Shown: one piece after another, positions 47,875 through 57,521 of the stretch
Layout: every line of letters begins with the position of its first letter
Position numbering within the stretch: the first letter of the stretch is position 1
Assembly: GCF_027257955.1 (NCBI RefSeq)
Contig: NZ_JANZNQ010000006.1
Coordinates: 167,999-231,998 of the forward strand
DNA: 64,000 nt
Source: Zhongshania aquatica
Lineage (GTDB): Bacteria; Pseudomonadota; Gammaproteobacteria; Pseudomonadales; Spongiibacteraceae
Reading direction: 5' to 3'
Translations under genes and position numbers: made by a program
Notes under the pieces: model-generated
What the model was told of the DNA's origin: nothing
Seen by the model: the letters and a program-made list of their open reading frames with translations, nothing else
Database searches by the model: none

Positions 47875-49095
47875 ATGAATTTAGATCCACGGGAAATAAA
47901 AGAGCTAAGTGATCCGGGGACGTATGGCGATGGTGAGGGCTTATACCTTCAGGTTGCGAAGGCCGGAACAAAGAGCTGGATATATCGATACCAGATTAAC
48001 GGGCGGCGCCGTTTTAAGGGTTTAGGTGGGTTTCCTGCAATATCTTTGTCAGAGGCAAGGAAGGAGCGGAACAGGCTCAGGCTAAAGGTAAAGGCCGGTA
48101 TAGATCCTCTCGATGAAAAGGCGGATAACGTAGCCAAAGCATCAGCAGAGAGAAAAGCGGAAGCTGCGCGGAAAATGACTTTTCGAAATTGCGCCGAAAC
48201 TTATATTGACGATATGTCACCGCATTGGAAAAACCGGAAGCATGAACAGCAGTGGCGTAACACGCTAAAGACTTACGCTTACCCTGTCATCGGTGATAAG
48301 CCGGCTGCGGATATTGAGTTAGACGATGTTTTGGCGATCCTCCAGCCAATTTGGCTGGAAAAGACTGAGACTGCTACAAGGGTGCGTAATCGAATTGAGC
48401 TAGTTATTGATTGGGCAAATGTGCGTAAGTATGGAAGTGGTAATAATCCGGCGCGCTGGAAGGGGAATTTAGACAAGGTTTTACCGAAACCATCTAAGCT
48501 GAAAAAAGTGAAGCACCACAATGCGCTCCCTTATGACGAGGCCGCAGTCTTTATGGCCGCACTCAAAAAGCAGCCGGGGAGCGCAGCTAAGGTTTTACAG
48601 TTGGTTATTTTAACGGCGACGCGTACTTCAGAAGCCATTGAGGCAACTTGGTCAGAGTTTGACTTAAAAAAAGCTGTCTGGACGATACCTGCCGAGCGTA
48701 TGAAGGGAGAAAAAGAACAGCGCATACCATTGTCAAAACCAGCATTATCAATCTTGCACGAAATGAAGAACGGTATCACCGGCGATATTTACGTATTTCC
48801 CGGTCAAAAAGTTGGCCGGCCGCTCTCGAACATGGCAATGATTAAGGTGCTTCACCGCATGGAGCGAAAAGACATCACTGTCCATGGGTTTCGGTCGACT
48901 TTTCGAGATTGGGTGGCAGAGCAAACCAACTTTCCTCGACGTGTCGCTGAAATGGCCCTCGCGCATAAGTTGAAAGATGGAGCGGAGGCGGCCTATCAGC
49001 GAGGTGACCTCATTAAAAAGCGGACTGATTTAATGGATGCCTGGGCTGCTTATTGCGTTCCCGTTAACGGAAACGTAATAAAGTTAAGGGCGTAG
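47875..49095 (+). CDS. P4-type tyrosine integrase
   Basis: A 406-residue site-specific recombinase. The N-terminal arm-binding domain of the DUF4102 type (GEGLYLQVAKAGTKSWIYRYQINGRRRFKGLG, ISLSEARKERNRLR) is followed by a core-binding domain and the catalytic domain with Arg in TATRTSEAIEA, HGFRSTFRDWVAE (His-x-x-Arg) and HKLKDGAEAAYQRGD preceding the nucleophile Tyr. Members insert islands, usually into tRNA or tmRNA 3' ends. It lies next to yccA and reads into the accessory region, marking its left edge. Confidence 0.95.
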   Translation: MNLDPREIKELSDPGTYGDGEGLYLQVAKAGTKSWIYRYQINGRRRFKGLGGFPAISLSEARKERNRLRLKVKAGIDPLDEKADNVAKASAERKAEAARKMTFRNCAETYIDDMSPHWKNRKHEQQWRNTLKTYAYPVIGDKPAADIELDDVLAILQPIWLEKTETATRVRNRIELVIDWANVRKYGSGNNPARWKGNLDKVLPKPSKLKKVKHHNALPYDEAAVFMAALKKQPGSAAKVLQLVILTATRTSEAIEATWSEFDLKKAVWTIPAERMKGEKEQRIPLSKPALSILHEMKNGITGDIYVFPGQKVGRPLSNMAMIKVLHRMERKDITVHGFRSTFRDWVAEQTNFPRRVAEMALAHKLKDGAEAAYQRGDLIKKRTDLMDAWAAYCVPVNGNVIKLRA

Positions 49096-49221
49096 CGGGT
49101 GAATCACGCGGCCTGAAACGCGAAGCAAATGAAGTGTATCAAGTGAGTGTGTTGCTGCGCTTGTCTGATCATCATTGTTTAACCCTCTTCGCGACGTCAC
49201 TGAGCGACAATTTCGATGGAT

Positions 49222-49644
49222 TTAACTCGTTCGAACTCGGTAAACCTTTGGATGGAAGTGAGTCTGAGCCCGATATAGCTTCTCACTGTTGGTCATCGCT
49301 TCGGCAATCATATACATAGCCTCCTCTTCAGGGGCTAGTTCAATATACCTATCATTTTCGGAATCAAAATGCTTTATGCCGTTTTTTAGGCGGTTGGCAA
49401 TTTTTTTCATTTCTCTGAGCGATGAGTCTGGGACATTCCATTTCTGCATTAAGGCCATCGCGGCATCAATTACTTCGCGCTGAGATTCTGTACTGCCTTT
49501 TAATCGAATCGCCTTAGCGTAGATTTCTGAGGCTACTCCCGCAGAATTGAACGCTGTGAAGAACCTCTTTTTATCGAGAAATTCCTCAATGGCAGATTCA
49601 AGCATTTGATCAGCAATTTCCAACTTATCTATTTTAATGGGCAT
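49222..49644 (-). CDS. Hypothetical helical protein
   Basis: About 140 residues from ATG 49644 (an ATG 15 bp upstream is also possible). The body is helical with AFNSAGVASEIYAKAIRLKG, LREMKKIANRLKNGIKHFDSENDRYIEL and a conserved-looking NGIKHF that resembles the helical end of HEPN-type proteins. No named family. First minus-strand gene of the accessory cluster that reads back towards the integrase. Confidence 0.6.
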   Translation of the reverse strand: MPIKIDKLEIADQMLESAIEEFLDKKRFFTAFNSAGVASEIYAKAIRLKGSTESQREVIDAAMALMQKWNVPDSSLREMKKIANRLKNGIKHFDSENDRYIELAPEEEAMYMIAEAMTNSEKLYRAQTHFHPKVYRVRTS

Positions 49645-49659
49645 GATGCATAAGCTCAT

Positions 49660-50027
49660 ACGGTTGTTAGTAGCAAAGAGGCGGCTAAATTAATGATTTT
49701 GAGACTCGACTAGCCTAGTGGGCTTATTACGTTAGCTCCCAGACTCCAGCTGGTGATCCGGACACCGATTTCATTACGCCGCTATTTCGCAGCTGATTTG
49801 CGGCCCATCGCATGTCATATTGCCATTTGTAGAAAAGGTCTCCTGAGCGGCGAAGCTCAGACTCTCAGTTAACACAGATATATTTAGCTACTTCGAGTAG
49901 GCGCGCGCTACGCCATTGGCTTTAAGTCCGGCGGCGATCCAATCTGCTAAGTCTTCTTTAGTTGCGATGATACATCCTTGGTTACTAGGCTAGTTATGGT
50001 GCGTCAAATATCACGTAAGATTCTAGT
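49660..50027. other. Gap with a decayed gene
   Basis: The 368 bases between the two minus-strand genes have no intact frame, but contain the gene relic listed at 49727-49975. Confidence 0.6.
49727..49975 (-). pseudogene. Decayed small accessory gene
   Basis: Joining frames on the minus strand gives a protein of about 82 codons: IIATKEDLADWIAAGLKANG, ARAYSK, then VAKYICVN, then ESELRRSGDLFYKWQYDMRW, AANQLRNSG, and SGSPAGVWELT before a TAA. One base too many follows the ATG (49973-49975), a base is missing after ARAYSK and an in-frame TGA lies before ESELRR. The C-terminal part resembles a winged-helix domain like the Mrr N-terminal type. Three lesions make it a pseudogene. Confidence 0.65.
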
Positions 50028-50840
50028 TTACGGCCATTTTTTCTTTCTGAGTACATATTGACGATCATTCCATAGCCATTCTAAAAATTCCTGCATTTGT
50101 GGAATTGCGGGAACAGGGCCCAGACCGTAAGATTCATGGCTAACCGTTCCCAGAAGGTCTCTAATTGGTGAAAGCAGCTTTACAAGGCGGAGCACTGCGA
50201 ATTGGACAGCTTGCTGGTGCAGTTCGGGCAGAGTTAGTGCATCAGAGGTGGTTAGCGGTCGCTGGTCAAGTCCATGCATTAATGTAACAGTAATATCATC
50301 AATCTGGTTTGCCACGGCACTAGTGTCCTTGTGTATCTTGTCTTTTTTGTTTTGTGATACGTCAGTAGCGAGAATCGAGATAAGTACTTCATTTATTTTG
50401 GCCAGCGGATCGTGGTTTGTGCCAAATGCGCTTAGTGCATCTAAATTGTGATACCGCGTAGCGCTGGCAAAATCACTTAACAGCTGTAATAGCTCATTAT
50501 CTATTGAGTCGAGTTGGGGTCTAGCTGGAATTATTGAGTTTCTGCTTATGCCGATTTTCAAACATTCGTCGTACAGGTCGATGATATTGTGCCCACGAGC
50601 TTGAAGCTGTTTTTTGGTTGGCACGGAGAGTTGGTTGCATAACATATGGTCTATAATAACAATTGCTTTGAACAGTCTTTCAAAACCAACTGACAGATTA
50701 AATAATGATGTGTAAAACGCTCCTTTGTTATGCACATGAGCGGACCTCAATGCTGTCAGCCCATTCGTAAGAGATGAGCTAATCAGGTAGCCTTCCTGTT
50801 TCAATAGTAAAAATGTAGGCGGGAATGTTGCTTTACTCAT
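50028..50840 (-). CDS. Hypothetical protein, HEPN-like
   Basis: A 270-residue helical protein. SLFNLSVGFERLFKAIVIIDHML and ARGHNIIDLYDECLKIG follow the pattern of HEPN domains, in which an ER...K helix is followed by GH(N/D)xxxL. No clear RxxxxH pair is visible, so ribonuclease activity is doubtful. Same strand as the GIY-YIG and second HEPN genes. May be part of a defence cluster. Confidence 0.6.
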   Translation of the reverse strand: MSKATFPPTFLLLKQEGYLISSSLTNGLTALRSAHVHNKGAFYTSLFNLSVGFERLFKAIVIIDHMLCNQLSVPTKKQLQARGHNIIDLYDECLKIGISRNSIIPARPQLDSIDNELLQLLSDFASATRYHNLDALSAFGTNHDPLAKINEVLISILATDVSQNKKDKIHKDTSAVANQIDDITVTLMHGLDQRPLTTSDALTLPELHQQAVQFAVLRLVKLLSPIRDLLGTVSHESYGLGPVPAIPQMQEFLEWLWNDRQYVLRKKKWP

Positions 50841-50946
50841 TAATATGTCTCAATTTCGCAACCTTTTCTAAGCGGCATATAATGCCTGCTAGGCAATACA
50901 TAATTGCCAGCGTAGCAGGACGTTTTGAGGTGTCAGCGGCGCGCGG

Positions 50947-51879
50947 CTAAGTGTTGTCCCCGCGAAGCTGTACTTCTAAACTTTCTGCAGCTTGGTCTTC
51001 TAATTCCTTAAGGCTTTTACCGTTCACGGAATACCAGCTTTGCGGGCCGCTGCGCGCCGTACCGGCAATTAGTGCAGCTGCATAGCTTGATGAACTCATG
51101 AGGAGGTCCCTTGTAAGCCGGAGGTGCTCATTTTCTCTGACTAGTCTTCCATCAATAACAAGCTGTTCCTTCAGTTTAACAAGCTTTGGGCTTAAGCTAT
51201 CGGTGTTTGTCTTGGAGGCAATAGAGCCCTTTTTAAGCACAAAGCCTTCGTTTGATTGTATTCCTCTCGCGACAAGCTTATGTACCTTAAAGGTAAATTC
51301 ATCACTCGACGCACCGCTGGGGATTAAGGGGCCATCAGTAATTAATGCGGAGTGAGGTGATTGGATAAGGGGCTCTAAGATTGGATAGCCAAGTGTGCCG
51401 AGAAACAATCGAATATCTTCGAGCAGCTCCTCCATCGCATCGCGCTCAGAACGAGATAGGCTTGATTGTGTTGGAGAATTTCCGTTTTCTAGCTCGTACC
51501 GGTCAGCATTTTTGGCTAGCGACTCTAGCCTCGATTCTAAATACTTGATGTGTGACTTACTCAGGTTGTCATCTTTATTTGAAAAGATAACGACCTCATT
51601 CCAAAAATCTTTTTTCCGATCATGTGCGAGTAATCGCTCGGCAACATTCTCTGATTCTCCAATGTAGGCCATTGGTTTGGAGTCGCCCAATCTAGCTTCA
51701 AACAGGAAATAGACTCCAGGCTTAACGGTTTCAGGCCATTTTTTTAGCTCGTCGAGACGACTTCTTGGGCAAGCAATCGCTTGCCCGGTACGATTCAGTA
51801 TTTCTGCGTGTCGAATCCCTGTCACGGTCGCATCTGGTAGGAATATGCGGATTGATTTGCCAAAAGGCATTAAATTCAT
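50947..51879 (-). CDS. GIY-YIG nuclease family protein
   Basis: About 310 residues from ATG 51879. The GIY-YIG core is split as KPGVYFLFEA (GVY) and KPMAYIGESENVAERLLAH (YIG), with the downstream FWNEVVIF and the Glu in KYLESRLESLA for metal binding. The C-terminal 150 residues contain a DUF4357-like segment (SSYAAALIAGTARSGPQSWYSVNGKSLKELE). Homologues occur singly in mobile islands and are often called excinuclease-like. DNA-directed nuclease is likely. Confidence 0.85.
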   Translation of the reverse strand: MNLMPFGKSIRIFLPDATVTGIRHAEILNRTGQAIACPRSRLDELKKWPETVKPGVYFLFEARLGDSKPMAYIGESENVAERLLAHDRKKDFWNEVVIFSNKDDNLSKSHIKYLESRLESLAKNADRYELENGNSPTQSSLSRSERDAMEELLEDIRLFLGTLGYPILEPLIQSPHSALITDGPLIPSGASSDEFTFKVHKLVARGIQSNEGFVLKKGSIASKTNTDSLSPKLVKLKEQLVIDGRLVRENEHLRLTRDLLMSSSSYAAALIAGTARSGPQSWYSVNGKSLKELEDQAAESLEVQLRGDNT

Positions 51880-52039
51880 CTCCAATGTTATTACCACTCG
51901 CGGTAAACGCGGCCTCATTCTGTAAATGCAGGCTTAATGTGATGAGTGCCTACTGGCTTACACCTGACACCAGTCATGAATCGTTGAGGCCTAAAATAGA
52001 CTCGCATTGCTGCCAGTGCGTTTTTTGTTATGGATCATT

Positions 52040-52684
52040 TCAACTGACTTTACGCCATGGCTGTTTGGTGTAAGAGACCAGCTGAAACACGTAATCACAA
52101 ATTTTATTATCCATTTCCTTGGCGGTAAGTTTTATGCAGTCATTGTACTGAATCAGTTCCCAAAGATTGATATAAGACGATGATCTACCGTTGTGTGCAA
52201 TATCTCCACGCACTGACACAAAGTCGGTTATGTATTGCCCGCCAATGGTCCACATGCTTGAAATATCTGTGAGTCCGATAAATTTTTGGTAAATCGGTAT
52301 GAGTATCGTTGTCTTGGGGGTGTTTATTGCCCGCACTTCATTTTGGCAGTAAGCAACATAAACATCGCGCCAACCAGATCCACCAAGCTCTAATGGTTTT
52401 AGTTCGTTTTTATTCTCACGTATTTTTTTTGCTAAGTGCTTCTGTACAGGCATTGGAAGGTTGAGCGGTTTTTCTGTTTGAATAGCTAAATATTTTGAGC
52501 ATTCAATGAGGAGGTCTTCGACATATAGTTCCCACGCTGCACATAACATGACTATGCCACTTCTGGTTATATGGCCAAGCGCTTTCTTTCCACTTGTGCC
52601 ACTACATAGCGTGCCGTGCGATGTAATTAGACGATCGACGTCAACGGCATTATGTATGAACCGTCTATAGGCTTGTGATGGCAT
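52040..52684 (-). CDS. HEPN-domain protein (RiboL-PSP/MAE_28990-like)
   Basis: A 214-residue HEPN protein. HITRSGIVMLCAAWELYVEDLLIECSKYL is the typical first helix pair, and RGDIAHNG near residue 172 is the Rx4-6H motif that forms the RNase active site in HEPN toxins. Such proteins cut RNA in toxin-antitoxin, abortive-infection or restriction-linked systems. No obvious antitoxin is adjacent. Divergent from the restriction-modification gene across 423 bp. Confidence 0.78.
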   Translation of the reverse strand: MPSQAYRRFIHNAVDVDRLITSHGTLCSGTSGKKALGHITRSGIVMLCAAWELYVEDLLIECSKYLAIQTEKPLNLPMPVQKHLAKKIRENKNELKPLELGGSGWRDVYVAYCQNEVRAINTPKTTILIPIYQKFIGLTDISSMWTIGGQYITDFVSVRGDIAHNGRSSSYINLWELIQYNDCIKLTAKEMDNKICDYVFQLVSYTKQPWRKVS

Positions 52685-53107
52685 TAGTTATTCCTAGGCT
52701 GCTAGCTGTGCTGGTCTATTGATTTTTGCTTCATACTACAGTTGGCTTAATCTCTAAAAACAATGACTTATTAGCGGGTTACAGGCCATAAAGATTACTT
52801 GAGGTAGCAAGATACGTTCCCTATTATAGTTGTGAAAATCCATTTCTCTCGATCTTAAACCTACTTCAAGATAAATCAATGAAATAGCAGTGTTATTTGT
52901 TGGCGCCGACTTTCCGTCGGTGCAGCTAAAGGTGCGGCGCAGTCATGGCCTGGTATTGTCATTTCAACCGAGCTTTGTTTTTGAATGAATGCGCATTACT
53001 TGTACTGAATTCTGATGTTGAAAATTAGCGCTGTATGCGTACCCAAGTCGGTTTGAATACAGGTAGAATCATTGGCAATAAAAACGCGTTGCTAAGGAGT
53101 AGCTAAC
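52685..53107. other. Divergent region HEPN / type IIG
   Basis: No frame worth calling in 423 bases. One hairpin of note: GCGCCGAC/GTCGGTGC with TTTCC loop at 52903-52923 (8 bp with one G-T pair). Promoters for the flanking genes should lie here, but I cannot name them with confidence. Confidence 0.5.
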
Positions 53108-56100
53108 TTGGAGGTCATTGCAGATCCCATTGCCATAGATAATTTTCTCAATCGCTGGAAAGGTAACTCAGGGAGTGAGCGCTCGAACTTCCAATCCTTC
53201 ATGCGCGACCTATGTACATTGCTTGAACTCCCGCTGCCGGAACCTGGGGAGGGCGATACTAGCAAGAACTCTTATGTGTTTGAGCGGTTTATTGCTTCTG
53301 CCCGTGTCGATGGCAATACCGACAACCGTTTTATAGACCTTTATCGCCGTGACTGCTTCATACTTGAAGGAAAGCAAACTGGTAAGGAGCTGGCCTCGTT
53401 AAGCCATCAGAACGCGATAAACGCCGCTGTGGCCCAAGCCGAGCGCTATATCCGAGGGCTGCCTCAGAGCGAGATTGAACATGGCCGGCCCCCGTTTATC
53501 GTCGTGGTAGACGTTGGTAATGCAATTTACACTTTTTCGGAGTTTACACGGACAGGTGGCAATTACGTTCCGTTCCCTGATCCTCGTAGTTATGAAATTC
53601 GCCTTGATGATCTACACGACCCAGAGATTCAGAATCGACTGCGCCAGTTGTGGCTGGACCCTGAAAAGCTTGACCCTAGCAAGCGTGCAGCTCTGGTTAC
53701 TAAGCAAGTCAGTACCAAGCTTGCAGAGCTGGCGAAGTCACTAGAGCAGAGTGGATATGACGTTGAGCGGGTTGCTAGCTTTTTAAAGCGCTGTTTGTTT
53801 ACCATGTTTGCGGAAGACGTAGAGCTGCTCCCTGAATCATCGTTCCATGATCTGCTCGTGGACGTGAAAGACCGTAATCCTGAAGCTTTCCCGCATGCCG
53901 TAAAGGCGCTTTGGGAAACCATGAACACCGGTGGCTATAGTGAGCGCTTGATGAAAACCATTAAGCGTTTTAACGGTGGCTTGTTCAAAGATATTGATCC
54001 TATTCCACTCGATGTTGATCAAATTCAATTACTGATTGACGCAGCCAAGGCTGATTGGCGATTTGTTGAACCTGCAATCTTCGGAACTCTATTAGAACGG
54101 GCACTAGATCCTCGTGAACGCCACAAACTAGGCGCCCACTACACGCCGCGGGCCTATGTTGAGCGCTTGGTGATGCCTACCTTGATAGACCCCCTGCGAG
54201 AGCAGTGGGGTGATGTTCGCGGCGCTGCAGAAACCCTATTGCGTCAAGGTAAACAAGATAAAGCGTTACAAGAAATACAGGGCTTTCATTATCGACTCTG
54301 CCAAATCCGTGTTTTAGATCCGGCCTGCGGCAGCGCGAACTTTCTATATGTGGCCCTAGAACACATGAAGCGATTAGAAGGGGAGGTCCTCGGATTCCTT
54401 TCGGAGCTAACCCAGGGGCAGGCACTTCTGGAAGGTGATGGCCTAACCGTAGACCCGCATCAGTTCTTGGGGCTGGAGATTAACCCCCGCGCCGCACAGA
54501 TTGCTGAATTGGTACTTTGGATTGGCTATCTTCAGTGGCATTACCGGTTGAACGACAGACTGGATTTACCTGAGCCCATCCTCCGCGATTTCAAAAATAT
54601 TGAATGTCGCGACGCACTAATAACCTACGACAGCCGTGATCTTGAGTTAGACGTAAATGGCGATCCAGTGACAATCTGGGATGGTATTAGTATGAAACGA
54701 AGTCCCACTACTGGTGAGCTGATTCCCGATGAGGCAGGTAGGGCACCTGTCTACAGCTACGATAACCCTCGTCAGGCGGAATGGCCAGAAGCCGACTATA
54801 TATTGGGGAACCCACCCTTTATAGGCAAACTTAGAATTCGATCCGCACTTGGGGGTGGTTATGTTGATGCACTACGTCAAGCATACAAAGGAGAGGTCCC
54901 GGACTCAGTCGACTTTGTAATGTATTGGTGGGCTATTGCGGCAAACAAGCTAAGAGATAATCGTATTCAAAGGTTTGGCTTCATAACAACTAACAGTATT
55001 AGTCAAACATATAATCGAAGAGTCTTAGAGCCTCGATTAAAAGATGCTACGAAAGCAATTTCGCTTGTATTTGCGGTTCCTGATCACCCATGGGTTGATG
55101 GTAATAATGGTGCTGCTGTTAGAATATCAATGACTGCATGTGAATCAGGAATCAAGCCTGGCGTGCTAAATATTGCTCAAAAGGAGGTCTCGTCCGGAGA
55201 TTTTTATGACGTTGTATTTTCGACGCGAATTGGACATATCTACAGTACTCTGACTATAGGTGCAGATATTTCGTCAACCAAGCCTTTAACCGCGAACTCT
55301 ATGATTAGCGCTACAGGCGTGATTCCGCATGGATCAGGAATGTTGGTTCATTCTAGTGATCGGCATGAGTTTGAGCGTGACGCGCCAATTAGGCCCTACC
55401 TAAATGGTAAAGATGTGTCTGGCACATCTAGAGGCCTATATGTTATCGATTGCTACGGCCTGAGCTCCGAACAAGTATTAGATCGCTACCCTAAACTATA
55501 TCAATGGCTACTAAACAAGGTTAAACCCGAACGGGACGTTAACCGAGATTCGGACCTTAGGAAGAAGTGGTGGCTCCACAGGAGAAACAACGACGATCTT
55601 CGGGCTTCATTACGAGGATTGAAACGTTATATTGCTACGGTTATGACAGCTAAGCATCGGCTATTTGTTTTTCTCGATGGGGAGGTGCTTCCAGACCAAA
55701 TGTTAGTCAATATAGGCTCCGACTCAAGTTACGTTCTAGGAGTTTTGTCAAGTCGATTACATATTGCTTGGGCGCTTTCCGCTGGCGGTCGATTGGGCGT
55801 AGGGAATGATTCCAGGTACAACAAAACTCGTTGTTTCGAGACATTCCCATTTCCCGCCGCAACAAATTCTCAGGAAAATGGAATAGGGGTTTTAGCTGGG
55901 AAACTCGATGCCCTTAGAAAACAACAGCAATCGGAATACCCCGGTCTTACCCTAACAGGCATGTACAACGTACTCGAAAAACTTAGGGCTGATGAAGAGC
56001 TGTCGGAAAAAGAAAAGATTCTTCATCGCCAAGGCCTAGTTTCTGTTCTGTTGGAACTGCATGACGAGCTTGATAGGGCGGTTTTTAACGCCTACGGCTG

Positions 56101-56560
56101 GGCCGACTTAGCTGATAGATTGGTTGGCCGACCAGGTGCCACGACACTGCTGCCGGATAAACGATTTGATCAAATGAAAGCAGAGGAAGAGCTGCTAATA
56201 CGTATGGTCGAGCTTAATAAACGGCGTATTCAAGACGAAGCCCAAGGACTTGTACATTGGCTTCGGGCTGAATTCCAAGCTCCCGACTCACGCCTGCAAC
56301 AGGCAGATATTACCCATCGTAATGTGGCGGCGAAATTAGAGGTTGCCTCAAGTAAAGGTAAGGCAACTTTTCCAAAAGCGATCCCTGAGCAGTTGCGGTT
56401 ACTCCGTGAGGAACTAGCGCAGCGCTCACATACGACGGACAGTTTAGCCGAGCTATTTAAGCGCAAACCGATTAAATCCGTAGAGGAAGGCTTGAAGTCG
56501 CTTGTTGCGGTAGGTGTTGCAGAGCACGATTCGAGTGCGGGGACGTGGCATTTAGTGTGA
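53108..56560 (+). CDS. MmeI-like type IIG restriction-modification enzyme
   Basis: A 1150-residue single-chain enzyme starting at TTG 53108 behind AAGGAG. Residues 77-89 read D-X9-E-X-K (Asp77, Glu87, Lys89), the PD-(D/E)XK cut site spacing of MmeI. A helical linker leads to a gamma-class N6-adenine methyltransferase: motif I DPACGSANF at 404-412 and motif IV NPPF at 568-571. The target recognition part follows (residues about 640-960). One protein would both methylate and cut. No separate specificity subunit is near. It is the key defence gene of the island. Confidence 0.88.
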   Translation: MEVIADPIAIDNFLNRWKGNSGSERSNFQSFMRDLCTLLELPLPEPGEGDTSKNSYVFERFIASARVDGNTDNRFIDLYRRDCFILEGKQTGKELASLSHQNAINAAVAQAERYIRGLPQSEIEHGRPPFIVVVDVGNAIYTFSEFTRTGGNYVPFPDPRSYEIRLDDLHDPEIQNRLRQLWLDPEKLDPSKRAALVTKQVSTKLAELAKSLEQSGYDVERVASFLKRCLFTMFAEDVELLPESSFHDLLVDVKDRNPEAFPHAVKALWETMNTGGYSERLMKTIKRFNGGLFKDIDPIPLDVDQIQLLIDAAKADWRFVEPAIFGTLLERALDPRERHKLGAHYTPRAYVERLVMPTLIDPLREQWGDVRGAAETLLRQGKQDKALQEIQGFHYRLCQIRVLDPACGSANFLYVALEHMKRLEGEVLGFLSELTQGQALLEGDGLTVDPHQFLGLEINPRAAQIAELVLWIGYLQWHYRLNDRLDLPEPILRDFKNIECRDALITYDSRDLELDVNGDPVTIWDGISMKRSPTTGELIPDEAGRAPVYSYDNPRQAEWPEADYILGNPPFIGKLRIRSALGGGYVDALRQAYKGEVPDSVDFVMYWWAIAANKLRDNRIQRFGFITTNSISQTYNRRVLEPRLKDATKAISLVFAVPDHPWVDGNNGAAVRISMTACESGIKPGVLNIAQKEVSSGDFYDVVFSTRIGHIYSTLTIGADISSTKPLTANSMISATGVIPHGSGMLVHSSDRHEFERDAPIRPYLNGKDVSGTSRGLYVIDCYGLSSEQVLDRYPKLYQWLLNKVKPERDVNRDSDLRKKWWLHRRNNDDLRASLRGLKRYIATVMTAKHRLFVFLDGEVLPDQMLVNIGSDSSYVLGVLSSRLHIAWALSAGGRLGVGNDSRYNKTRCFETFPFPAATNSQENGIGVLAGKLDALRKQQQSEYPGLTLTGMYNVLEKLRADEELSEKEKILHRQGLVSVLLELHDELDRAVFNAYGWADLADRLVGRPGATTLLPDKRFDQMKAEEELLIRMVELNKRRIQDEAQGLVHWLRAEFQAPDSRLQQADITHRNVAAKLEVASSKGKATFPKAIPEQLRLLREELAQRSHTTDSLAELFKRKPIKSVEEGLKSLVAVGVAEHDSSAGTWHLV

Positions 56561-56710
56561 ACGTTACCAATGGAAACCTTGGCTCTCGCTACTATTGTTA
56601 GCGCTATTCGTAGCTAATTATTGAGGTTATCTCCGGTATAGGTCGACCAACTGGTAAGGCGCCTACCTAGTGACCTTACCGGGGTTTTGGGGTGTTACGT
56701 AGGGTGCAAG

Positions 56711-57379
56711 ATGAATAATCCTGATAGCGAAGAGAATATCCACCATGTCGAAATTGACGGAGAGTTTACATACCTTCAATTAAAAATACCGTTCCACCCC
56801 CCAGGTTTTTTTGATTCTGACGGTAAACCAATACCTATGTCGGCGGAGGAATACTTGTTCAAAGTGGTAAAAAACATCGGCAATGAATTAGTACGCTATA
56901 AGGCAAATTGCCCCAAACAACGTTTACATAGCGATATGTTTGGAACTAATCAACCAGTCGATGTCGCTATTGCCCTCGCACATTGGGGAGCAATAGATTC
57001 AATGAGGCAAGATGATTTTGCTGGCTTGGCTGTTTCCATGTATCAGTTAGGTATGTCGGTGGCAGAAATTAATTATTTGGACGTTGTTGCTGACCAGGCT
57101 AAAACAATTAGAGGTTTGCAGGTGCGTCAAAAAACGGGAACAGAGAAAACCAAAGAGCGTGCAGAGAAACGAAAGCATGACATTCGGGTTTGGATCACTG
57201 GTGATGTGCGAGCTAATCCTCATGCTGACATCAGCGGACGCATTTTAAGAATGAGAGAGGAAGCAGCCGATTTAAATGTTAGGAAGGCGGCTAAGTATTA
57301 TAAGGAGGGTTCGGGAGAATTATTGAAAATAGTGACCGATGCGATAGAGGAGGCCCGTAAAATATTGAGGGGACTGTAA
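56711..57379 (+). CDS. Hypothetical protein
   Basis: About 222 residues from ATG 56711. Central DVAIALAHWGAIDSMRQDDFAGLAVSMYQLG looks like a folded helical domain, and the C-terminal half is a charged helix region (KTGTEKTKERAEKRKHDIRVW, RMREEAADLNVRKAAKYYKEGSG), consistent with nucleic-acid contact. Not recognised. Followed by a terminator and the AlpA-like gene. Confidence 0.6.
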   Translation: MNNPDSEENIHHVEIDGEFTYLQLKIPFHPPGFFDSDGKPIPMSAEEYLFKVVKNIGNELVRYKANCPKQRLHSDMFGTNQPVDVAIALAHWGAIDSMRQDDFAGLAVSMYQLGMSVAEINYLDVVADQAKTIRGLQVRQKTGTEKTKERAEKRKHDIRVWITGDVRANPHADISGRILRMREEAADLNVRKAAKYYKEGSGELLKIVTDAIEEARKILRGL

Positions 57380-57409
57380 AAAGGCTACCAGACTTTTTGC
57401 AAATCACGA

Positions 57410-57431
57410 AAAGGCTGCAGCCTTTTTTAAA
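57410..57431 (+). terminator. Probable rho-independent terminator
   Basis: AAAAGGCTGCAGCCTTTTTT: a fully self-complementary stem AAAAGGCTG/CAGCCTTTT followed by T residues, 30 bp after the 56711-57379 gene. Confidence 0.75.
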
Positions 57432-57521
57432 TTGTTATTATATTTCATGTAGTTATACGTGGATTAGCAAGGCTTCACTGACCAAGATATACCCGTGTCC
57501 AACTCACATGGGAAGTATCGA

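Noticed and set aside
49660..52039. Possible further attC sites between the minus-strand genes at 49.6-52.0 kb
   Set aside because: Gaps contain hairpins, for instance CCTGCTA/TAGCAGG near 50,900, but R-box pairs RYYYAAC/GTTRRRY were not found together, so I do not extend the cassette array there.
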